Part shown: in pieces, positions 7,687-16,200 of the stretch
Layout: every line of letters starts with the position of its first letter
How positions within the stretch are numbered: position 1 is the first letter of the stretch
Origin: Profundibacter sp033851955
GTDB taxonomy: Bacteria; Pseudomonadota; Alphaproteobacteria; Rhodobacterales; Rhodobacteraceae
DNA: 64,000 nt
Reading direction: 5' to 3'
Assembly (NCBI GenBank): GCA_033851955.1
Contig: JAWSVK010000018.1
Coordinates: 1-64,000 of the forward strand
Program-made: the position numbers and the translations under genes
Notes under the pieces: model-generated
Told to the model about the DNA's origin: nothing
The model's input: the letters and a program-made list of their open reading frames with translations, nothing else
Databases searched by the model: none

Positions 7687-9231
7687 CTAAACGGCACGCA
7701 AAGGTACAACATTACCGTTTGGCGAGGACCCAAACTCAGGGAGCGTCCCATCATGGATGGTGCTGAGCGCAAGCGCCCGTAACGCATCACGCTTCATCTC
7801 CATGATCCGGTAATAGGTTTCTTGCGAGCGGATCGGATATATCGCGTAATGCGTGGCGTCCCCACTGGCCACGCGCATCTGCTCAGCCCAAGGTTCAAAC
7901 TCGCGACGGCGTGCGACAAGTGGCTCGAATTGGAAGGCCGGATCGACCGAAAGATCAAACAACGCTGTAAGGTATTCAGCTTGGCGCGTCCGCTCGTGAT
8001 TGCCACCCAATGGAACAAAGACAAAGGCCTGACATACGTTGTCACCACCCTGCCCCTCGTCCTCATGCCCGGGCAACACCGGAAAATCCCAAACGAAATT
8101 GCGCAGAACCCAGGCCGTGCGATGGATCTGTTGCTGCTCTTTGCCCGTCATCATCACGGCGCGCCCGACCCCATGGCCAAAAGCACCGCCCAGACTGACC
8201 AAATCAATTAACAATGTGAAAAGCGCAAAAGGCAGGATGGTTGCGCGGCTGATGCCGACATCACGTCCCTTGTCCTCGTCGATCAGGATCGGAACGACCA
8301 TTGCGAACGCATCAAAAATCTTGACCTCGCGCCGCAACGGAGGCTGCATCGGCAAATCGACAACATCATGCGCGGCGGTCGCAATTTCGGCGAACAACGC
8401 TGCCAGTTCGGGGTCGGAGCAACCTCGCTGTTGGTTTTCAAAAAAGAAACCCGCGCCGCCATAACCGCGGGCCAAGGCATCCGCCTCTTGGGCGATAAGC
8501 AACCGATCGGGATTGGTCCGCAGCGCCCGCGCATCTGAAAACAACGTATTAACGACGCTCTGATCCTTGGCGGAAATCAACGCTCGCGCTGTCTTTTCTG
8601 CCGCCGTGCTCAGCACAGCTGCCCGACGCGCGATGCTGTTGGCAGCTTTCGCGCCCTCAGCCCGCATACGGGTCAACGGCCCAATTCCGCGTGCAGATAC
8701 CCCACAAGTGCCCCCCACTGCGGCTTCCCGAGTTGAGCGCTTTGCCGCAAGACGGTCAGCACGTGCCGCCGTCAACGCGACACCCGCCATGCCATCGGCT
8801 AACCCGTTGACCGGCTCTATTGTGGCGGAAAAAGCCGCATGGTTCATCAAGGCCTGAACCCCGTCGCGGTTGTTAAGATACAGCAGTGCAGTCGTTGCCG
8901 TTAGCACCGAAAGCGACGACATGACCAAGCCTCCAGCAATATAATGCCAGACACGCGGCGCAGGCAAAGCGGCCTGCGCACGCCGTAAATGTTTTTCACG
9001 GCTGCTGCGTCCTGCTTGCAACCAAAAACGGAATGCAAGAAGGGTCAAAAACAGTGTCGACACCGCAGACACAGCGATGCGGGATGACTCATTTAGGGAT
9101 GATCCCGTCAGCGAAAAGTAAATTCCACTGCCGCTCAAAACGGTCGAAAGGACCAAAGCGATCCCCCCGACCAGACCGGCGATTGAGACGCCGTTCGACA
9201 ACAATTTTGATATGGTTTGGGAGCGTTTCAT
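7687..9231 (-). CDS. Uncharacterised multi-pass membrane protein, 514 aa
   Basis: I do not recognise a family. Hydrophobic segments are visible near residues 13-38, 52-71, 92-116 and about 333-355. A long loop between the third and fourth (about 120-330) is Ala/Arg-rich and probably helical, with one CGVSARG and one QQRGCSD cysteine. The C-terminal ~150 residues are soluble and contain VFVPLGGNHERTRQAEYLTA. The ATG overlaps the stop of the upstream 170-aa gene as ATGA, so the two form a translationally coupled pair. An inner-membrane complex is likely, but its function is unknown. Confidence 0.8.
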   Translation of the reverse strand: MKRSQTISKLLSNGVSIAGLVGGIALVLSTVLSGSGIYFSLTGSSLNESSRIAVSAVSTLFLTLLAFRFWLQAGRSSREKHLRRAQAALPAPRVWHYIAGGLVMSSLSVLTATTALLYLNNRDGVQALMNHAAFSATIEPVNGLADGMAGVALTAARADRLAAKRSTREAAVGGTCGVSARGIGPLTRMRAEGAKAANSIARRAAVLSTAAEKTARALISAKDQSVVNTLFSDARALRTNPDRLLIAQEADALARGYGGAGFFFENQQRGCSDPELAALFAEIATAAHDVVDLPMQPPLRREVKIFDAFAMVVPILIDEDKGRDVGISRATILPFALFTLLIDLVSLGGAFGHGVGRAVMMTGKEQQQIHRTAWVLRNFVWDFPVLPGHEDEGQGGDNVCQAFVFVPLGGNHERTRQAEYLTALFDLSVDPAFQFEPLVARRREFEPWAEQMRVASGDATHYAIYPIRSQETYYRIMEMKRDALRALALSTIHDGTLPEFGSSPNGNVVPLRAV

Positions 9232-9740
9232 AGGGCTTCCTCCTGTTTGGTATTGGCATTAGGGGCCGCGACTGCGCCGCGCCCCCAGTTTTTCTTACAT
9301 TTCGCCCGTGTGAACTGGGGTTCGAAATCGAAACCGGCGGCGATGGCCATATCGATGCCTGTACACAGCCCCCAATGCGGCGCGCTGTCTTGCTTGATTG
9401 TTTCGCTTTCAACCAGCGCTGCCCCAACATTTGCACCGGTATAGATCATAACAAATGCCACCAATGGGATCACGATTAGCAGCGCCCATTTTCCCAAATT
9501 TCCTTTCTTTCCCTCTGGAAACAGGCCGGGTGGCAGATCTTCCGGTGCCTTGCTGGTCCATTTTGGCAACCAGTTACGTCGCACCGTTTCTTGGGGTTTT
9601 TTACGGGTCAGCACATATTGTTCTGACCACACTGCATTGCCGGGATTTTTCGTTTGGTGGGGAGCCGAAGAAATTTTCGTCGGACGTTGCGCCCGATGCG
9701 TATTTGGTCCACTCCCTGTTGGTTGTTTTTTCTTGGTCAT
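9228..9740 (-). CDS. Uncharacterised single-pass membrane protein, 170 aa
   Basis: The family is unknown. The N-terminal ~85 residues are basic and hydrophilic (MTKKKQPTGSGPNTHRAQRP) and probably cytoplasmic. One membrane helix follows (KWALLIVIPLVAFVMIYTG, about 86-104). The C-terminal ~65 residues hold a cysteine pair in WGLCTGIDMAI and RAKCKKNWG. The arrangement resembles a small partner subunit of the next gene, which overlaps it by 4 nt. A GAGAGG ribosome-binding site precedes the ATG. The gene is divergent from the 521-aa gene across 390 bp. Confidence 0.75.
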   Translation of the reverse strand: MTKKKQPTGSGPNTHRAQRPTKISSAPHQTKNPGNAVWSEQYVLTRKKPQETVRRNWLPKWTSKAPEDLPPGLFPEGKKGNLGKWALLIVIPLVAFVMIYTGANVGAALVESETIKQDSAPHWGLCTGIDMAIAAGFDFEPQFTRAKCKKNWGRGAVAAPNANTKQEEAL

Positions 9741-10130
9741 CTGCGCCTCTCTTTCCTCACCTTCGGAACCACGTGAATTGGCCCATGGATGATAGAAACT
9801 TAGAACAAATGAGAGAGAGATGCCGTAGACGAACGAAAATTAGTCAAATCTTATCATCTTTAAGGTATTGAAAAGTATCATTAAATTTACTAAAATCATC
9901 TAGATTTTCTGCCGGACGGTCTATAGATTGACCTGTAAATATCTATAGGCTGCGGAAAAACGTCCAAAGATGTCGCTGAACTTCGGATGTTTTTCAGCAA
10001 CAAACCCCAAAATCATCCAAAGACCCAAGATTTCATCTTTGACGAGAAGCTTTCTGGCGATAATTTGCTACGAAGTTTTAGGTAGTAAATCAAGGCACAT
10101 AATCAATGTGCGCAGGGGCGGGGAAATAGG
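9741..10130. other. AT-rich divergent promoter region
   Basis: These 390 bp separate two divergently transcribed uncharacterised genes and are clearly richer in A+T than the flanks. I see no hairpin terminator, tRNA or convincing small gene. A 28-codon frame starting near 9786 has no recognisable similarity. Promoters for both flanking genes are expected here. Confidence 0.5.
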
Positions 10131-11696
10131 TTGGCACGTAGGGTTGGGGCAGAAAAATCCGCAAATAAATCAAACTCCTCACCCTCGGCCAACGACTTGG
10201 CTGATTGGGCGCTCGAAGGCCTGTTGACCAAGTTTGGTCATGAAGCAGATTGGGCGCGTCTGAAAACCCACACGGTAGATGAGCCACCCGCAGCACTCTG
10301 TCACACATGTGCCGAGCTTGTTAAAGCCTGCAAAAGTATAGGCATAGCGATCCGATCCGAAGATCGCCCGAACAACCAGTTCGCGCTTTACAATCTTTAT
10401 TTTTCGCGGGTTCTTCTAAAGGAAATGAAGGCCTTATCGGGCATAGCACGGGATGAGCCGGTGAACGCCGATGGCCCCAGCGCCTTGAATGAAAAGAATG
10501 ACAGCTCACTCAACCGCATAACGTCCGCGATGGCGATTATGTGGTCCACAATGTCAAACCACGCCGCCCACTCCCAACTTGACGCACAAGAAAGCGACGA
10601 GAACATAGCCTCGACCCTGACCAAATATTTCACACGCGAAAATTTCCGCATGACCAAACGCGAAAACTACGGCGCAGCCTTGTTTTTCTTGATAGGGCTC
10701 GCCGCCCGCGCGGAGTATAGTTTTGAAGGCGAAAAGGTATTGGGCGCCTCCCCTGCGATTTTTAGCTTCGTGCTAGAAGCACAAGCCACCCTGTCTGCCG
10801 ATAACGCAACACCTGTACTGATCGATAAGCGCGTGGTCGAGACGCTGGAGCGCGGCCGGATGGCCCAGCTTGCACATACCTTTTTGGGCGGTTTACTCGA
10901 GGTTGGCATAACCGACGTCAAGCGCCTCTGGAAACCGCTCTTTGGGGAAAAATCTAGCGCCCATGCGAGGCTCTCAAACCGCGTGTCTGCCGAACGCCAC
11001 TATGTCTGCTACCGCCTCACATCCTCTGAGCGCGACGTCGAGGTGCTCAAATCTTTCCTCGTCGTACAAGCCCCGGGCTTTGTAGAAGACACCCAAAATC
11101 GGCGCGATCATTTTGCAATGAAAGTGTTTACCAATTATGATTCCGCGCCAATGCGCAGCGTCGGGGCAGTGGTCGAACTTGGTGAGGAAATCGTTGGCTT
11201 TGCCAGTCGACGCAAAGATATTGACGAAGACACATCGATTTTACTGAACCCTGATCAATTCCATGGTGCCACCATGCTGAATTTCAAACAGGTATGGTTT
11301 ACGAAAGGCAACGGCATATTGATGGGCATGTTGATGACCAGCAATCAAAAAAGCCGCAGCATGGCGTGCCCAGTTTTGTGCATTCGCACCGATGCTATAC
11401 ATTCCTCACAAGTCAATTTGGGCGTGATCAATCCTGACCAACTTATTGCGGATATGCTCACCCACACCCGTCTTGCTGTCGCCGCCCCGAGCAGTGACAC
11501 CGCTGATCACAAAAAGCTTGCCAGTTATGTTTGGGACGCGCTGCTGTCCCGCCCCGCTGAAAACGTGGTCTATACCCCGCAAAACGACGACGAAACAGAC
11601 CGCTCGGGCGGCCCACCCATAGTGGCACCGGATATCTCGCCACGCAGCCTGGCAAACAAGTTTCAACGGCTCGGTTTTTCTATGAATGACAACTAA
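10131..11696 (+). CDS. Uncharacterised cytoplasmic protein, 521 aa
   Basis: I do not recognise the family. The frame begins with TTG at 10131, preceded by a purine-rich GGGGCGGGGAAATAGG. No earlier ATG or GTG fits, and the coding character is strong throughout. No signal peptide or clear transmembrane helix is visible. The N-terminal third contains a small cysteine cluster (ALCHTCAELVKACKS, about 56-69). The C-terminal half contains mixed alpha/beta sequence (HYVCYRLTSSERDVEVLKSFLVVQAPGF). It is divergent from the membrane-protein pair, which may point to a shared role. There is no evidence beyond position. Confidence 0.75.
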   Translation: MARRVGAEKSANKSNSSPSANDLADWALEGLLTKFGHEADWARLKTHTVDEPPAALCHTCAELVKACKSIGIAIRSEDRPNNQFALYNLYFSRVLLKEMKALSGIARDEPVNADGPSALNEKNDSSLNRITSAMAIMWSTMSNHAAHSQLDAQESDENIASTLTKYFTRENFRMTKRENYGAALFFLIGLAARAEYSFEGEKVLGASPAIFSFVLEAQATLSADNATPVLIDKRVVETLERGRMAQLAHTFLGGLLEVGITDVKRLWKPLFGEKSSAHARLSNRVSAERHYVCYRLTSSERDVEVLKSFLVVQAPGFVEDTQNRRDHFAMKVFTNYDSAPMRSVGAVVELGEEIVGFASRRKDIDEDTSILLNPDQFHGATMLNFKQVWFTKGNGILMGMLMTSNQKSRSMACPVLCIRTDAIHSSQVNLGVINPDQLIADMLTHTRLAVAAPSSDTADHKKLASYVWDALLSRPAENVVYTPQNDDETDRSGGPPIVAPDISPRSLANKFQRLGFSMNDN

Positions 11697-11849
11697 CGTC
11701 AACTGTTCCAGCCACTTTCATTCTGAAACGCCTTTGTATCAAAAAGAACGTCAAAACTAATCGGCTTTCACGGCTATTTTGACAATCCAAGCTCTCTCAA
11801 CTGGCCGCAGAAATTTCCCCCTGAGAGCAGGCATTCCCTTATGTACCGT

Positions 11850-12917
11850 TCACAGGTTTCTTAGGAACCCAAGCAATTCGACTTGGCTGTTCACTTCGAC
11901 CTTTTCAAAAACATGCTTAAATCTTTGCCGAACAGTTGACGCTTTGAGGCTCAGAATATCGGCAATCATGGAGGGTGTGTTCCCGTCCACCAACAGATCA
12001 ACGGCTGTGATTTCGGCCTCGGTCAGGCAATATTCGTCCCGAAGTCGGTTGTGTTTTATAACGGTGGCAACACTGCACTCGGTTCGAATGGCGCAGACTT
12101 TGAAGTGCATGAAAAAATGCCGTAAACTGGTGGGGATTTGGATGATCAAAACATTGGTGCTCGTTTTGCCTTTGTTGAATTGGTAGGCGCGGCTCATCGA
12201 CAGGCTCGGGTCACTCTCACAGAGTTCGCGTATTTCCTCGGAGATTTCCACGCTCATTTCGTCAGGCAATAGGTGATCCATGCGATTTTGGTTTTGTAAC
12301 TTGCCATTGCTGTTGATGCTAAAACACTGCTTCCCATCGACATCGAGCACATAGACCTCGGAATCTGTGCCCTTAAAGAATTGCGCAAAAGAGGCAATGC
12401 GTTTGTGGGCGATCTCGTCGGCGCGTTGCGTCGCTTTGGCAAACATCGCCTGTATACGCTCGATCAAAACCGCATCGGTCGCGCTGATGGCTGGGCGGTC
12501 ATTGTCAAAATGGATTGTCATCGCCCAATAGCCGTTTGGCGTCAGGATGCGCACGCAATAGCTAACACCAAAGTTTAGCGGATAAAGATAATCGCGAAAA
12601 ATCGGTATCTGGTCCTTCACAGCTCGATCAGGGAACACATCATGGTCGCAGGCATAGCCCTTTTCCATCATCAGCTTCAGAACCGTTTCGCGCGGATCAT
12701 TCTTAAACCAACCGTCGCCAAGATAGGTCGCCAAGGCCTCTTTCATATTTTTCGTGCCCGACATCCACATCCCGCGAAAAAACGGATCAGTGGCTGGAAT
12801 AAGGGCGCCCTGCGCGCCCAATATCTCGACAACAGCATCGATCGCAGCGTCCCAATACTGCGCATCTTCAACGGCCAAAGCGAGCGATTTTTCAAGGTCC
12901 GCAAACTGGTTACTCAC
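11850..12917 (-). CDS. LuxR-family transcriptional regulator
   Basis: The C-terminus is a typical LuxR/NarL-type helix-turn-helix: LTEAEITAVDLLVDGNTPSMIADILSL, then KASTVRQRFKHVFEKVEVNSQVELL, about residues 293-350. The N-terminal ~280 residues form a sensor region of PAS/GAF type without the hallmark residues of acyl-homoserine-lactone binding. A GTG start at 12917 has GAGG 9 nt upstream. The gene is divergent from the 1915-aa secreted protein, and a perfect palindrome lies between them, so it is a good candidate regulator of that gene. No luxI is present in the window. Confidence 0.88.
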   Translation of the reverse strand: MSNQFADLEKSLALAVEDAQYWDAAIDAVVEILGAQGALIPATDPFFRGMWMSGTKNMKEALATYLGDGWFKNDPRETVLKLMMEKGYACDHDVFPDRAVKDQIPIFRDYLYPLNFGVSYCVRILTPNGYWAMTIHFDNDRPAISATDAVLIERIQAMFAKATQRADEIAHKRIASFAQFFKGTDSEVYVLDVDGKQCFSINSNGKLQNQNRMDHLLPDEMSVEISEEIRELCESDPSLSMSRAYQFNKGKTSTNVLIIQIPTSLRHFFMHFKVCAIRTECSVATVIKHNRLRDEYCLTEAEITAVDLLVDGNTPSMIADILSLKASTVRQRFKHVFEKVEVNSQVELLGFLRNL

Positions 12918-13217
12918 TACTTTTATCCTCGCAAAAAATTAGGGCTGCTCAACACTATTATCGACAGAACTATCGGCGCGAGTAAAGCGATTTTAGCTAT
13001 CAACCAAAAAGGCCAAAAGGTATGGATTTCCTTACCACACTTGGTATCAGTTTGAAAGTAAACAGTTTTATATGATATAATTTTGGAATGCCTGGTCAAA
13101 TTCTTCCTAAAACCGCTACCACTACCATATGGTAGTTCGTTTCAGATGTTTCGCAGCCTATCCCTAGTCTAACTCTGCCAAATTTGTTGGCGGATTCTTT
13201 TTGAAACTGGAAATGGA
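12918..13217. other. Divergent promoter region between luxR-type gene and the VWA protein gene
   Basis: About 300 bp with no gene. It contains the palindrome at 13121-13136 and AT-rich stretches around 13060-13090 that could contain promoters for either side. Confidence 0.5.
13121..13136. promoter_or_regulatory. 16-bp perfect palindrome, candidate LuxR-family operator
   Basis: ACTACCATATGGTAGT is its own reverse complement. It lies 81 bp ahead of the 1915-aa gene and about 200 bp from the divergent LuxR gene. A dimeric regulator, most simply the neighbouring LuxR protein, could bind it. This is inferred from symmetry and position. Confidence 0.5.
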
Positions 13218-16200
13218 ATGCCCCCGATGATCAGCCGTGTCACCAACAAAACCCTGAGTTTCTTTGCATCTGCTGTACTTGCCTGCCTTATCGCACCGAC
13301 AAATGCACACGCGCAGAACCTTTTGGTAGATGGTGGGTTTGATGGTGCGCCGCAAACCCAACACGGTGACCGCTTTGACGAAGATCTTTCGCCTTGGATG
13401 TTTGCCACCGTCTCTCCGACAGCAGTCATTCAGAACACGCAAAACCTTGTGGCAGTCGATGGGCCCGGCGGGTTTGACTATCAGGATCGGGGGCCAGAAT
13501 CTGACGCCTCCAGTGCGCCTGCAGGTGTCACCCAGTACTACATCGATAGCGGCAACATTCCGCTTTATGGATGGCAATACTTCACGCCCAGTTGCCGCGG
13601 GACTGCGACTGCGAGCATGAAAGTGACCAATCGCGAAGGTCACGGCGAAGCGGGGCCAACGCTCACGGGTGCAGAAGTTCCCCCACAAGCTGGTCCATTC
13701 ACATTTCGCAGCACTCAAGGTGGCTTGGCCATTTTACAAGTGCCCAACCAAATTCCGACCTTCCCCATCGGATTTGGCGTTTCCCCTGCGCCGACCGCGC
13801 AACTTGTCACAGCACTCAAAGCCCAATTTGACGCCGAAAAAATGCCGTTTCTTTTGACAGCAGCCACCACGCAAACCTACCCTTGGACGCCGATGACCTT
13901 TCAGGCGCCTGTTGAGGCCGGTCAGCTCTACGCCTTTATGGCCGAGCTTGGACACAGCGTGAACATGGACAACGCCTCGGTTGAGGTCGCCTGCGACACC
14001 CCAGTGGTGCCAGTACCCACAGACATCACCGTGACCAAAACCTGCGACGCCCCTGTGGCTGGCGTCCACAATGGCGTGTCAGGCATGTTCTGGGACTGCG
14101 AGATTGACGCTCAAGGCACCCTGCACACACAGCCCAGCCAAGGCGTTTTACATGTCAACGATCTGGTGACCCCGTCAACTGGAACCACGGCCGAAATTAT
14201 CTCAATGACTTCGCAATCGGGCAACATGAATTGCACCTATAACAACGGTCAATCCTGCCTTGTTGCGGGCAATACTTTTGACGCCACCAATGGCGAAACG
14301 ATCGATGTGCAGCTGTTCCTGTCCGGCGCCGCTGCCCCCGCGCAGCACAATGTCGAAAACTGCGTTAAGGCCATTTATTTCAAAAACGGTCAACCAACCC
14401 AGTTCCCGCAAAGCTGCGTGACAACCCAGTGGGAAATACCCACCCCCTCGCCCTATTTGAACACGGTTAAAACCTGCGATCCAATCGCCCCCGTCAGCAC
14501 GGGTCCGATGACCCTGAATTGCCAAATCCAAGTGACAGGCACAAACCTTGCGCCCGGCAGCTTTGTTCTGGTGGGCGATGCTTTTGCGGGTTTGCCACCA
14601 ATGAACGCCTCAATTATTGGCACGATGATGAACGTCACCTCAAACGAGCCATGGTCCTGTGTTGATCTGAACATCAACACCCCCAGTTCGGTTGGTCTTT
14701 GTGAACTGCCAGCGGCCGATATGGCCGCGGCTGGTGGCAGCTCGGTGATCAACGTCAGTTTTGAATTCACGACCGACCAAAGCGGCGGCCAAGTGGCCAA
14801 CTGCCCGATTTCAGAGGCAACCCCAAACTCGTTCATATCCGCCACCGGTCAGCGCAGCAGTCAGCCACCTATGCGCAGCCCGCAAACCGATTCAGTGCAA
14901 TTGCCCGACGGTTGCGTTCTGTTGGATATACCGCCCGCAATCGTGGAAGAAAAAATCGAGCGCGCCGAAATGACCAAAAGCTGTGATCAACCGCAGCAGG
15001 CTGTCGTCAACGGCGTGCTTGGCTACACATGGGACTGTCAGGCCACAATCACCGTGATCCCGATACCTTTTGCAGGCACATTCACACTGGATGATGACGC
15101 TTCCAACATCTCGATTGGCGTGGCGCAATTCCTGTCCGCCTCAGAACCAAACTGCCAAGGCATTGGCACCGATCAGTTGAGTTGCGCCCTGAATGGCGCG
15201 ACCATGACTGCGCCTCACATCGTGACCTATCAACTGTTCACCGAACTCACCGACCCCAATCAGCCGATTGAGTGGGAAAACTGCATCAAAGGCCGTGCTG
15301 AAACCACCGCAGACGAGCACCCCACCGTGCCAATGTGTGTTGGGCGTGTGATCAAACCGGAAATCAGTGTCGTTGATCCAGAGCCAAAAGAGATCACTTT
15401 GACCAAGAAATGTGGCCGTCCAAGTGATGCGCAACAGAATGGTGTGAATGGCAAACGCTGGTCTTGTGAAGTCACCGTCACCGCCAATCCCGCCCCCTTC
15501 TCAGGGACGTTTAGTTTCCTTGAAGACGCCAGCAATGTGTCCGGCACGACCAGCGCCAATATCATCGGCTATCAGTCCACCAACGCAGGCTGGACCTGCG
15601 GCGGCACCTTCCCCCAGCCGCAAACCCAGTGCGGCATTTTAGGCAATGTGTTTTCCCAATCCGGTGTCGAAACGATCAGCTTTGATCTGTTTGCCGCCAA
15701 TCAGGGCAACTCTGTGAAATGGGAAAACTGCGTGTCCGGCACCTACACGAATGCTTTCGGTGAAAAGCGCGACGTCAAAGGCAATTGTGTTGGTACCGAT
15801 TGGGAAAACACCAAAGAGCCACCTGTCATTCCGCTGAAAAAAGGCTGTCGTGCCACGGGGACTGAAAACGGTAATTCCTATTACCTGTGCTCCATCTACG
15901 TAAGCCCGCCCAGCAGTGGCACCGTCACCGGCCCGCTGACGGTGGACGAATTGTTCACCACGGCCTCAGGCGCCTCTGCGACGCAATATATCCAAGCCCT
16001 GATCGGCACACCCTCCGCGCCAAATGGCTGGGCCTGTCAGCAACCAAACTTCCCCAACGGGGCAAGCTGCACAATTTCCGCGGCTGATTTTAACGGCAAT
16101 ACAGGTCACCGGATTGATGCCCAGATCATGATCCCGACCGCTGTGTTGCAGAAAGAAGGGTTTGAAAACTGTGCCCAAGTGCGCATAGGTGATCAGATTG

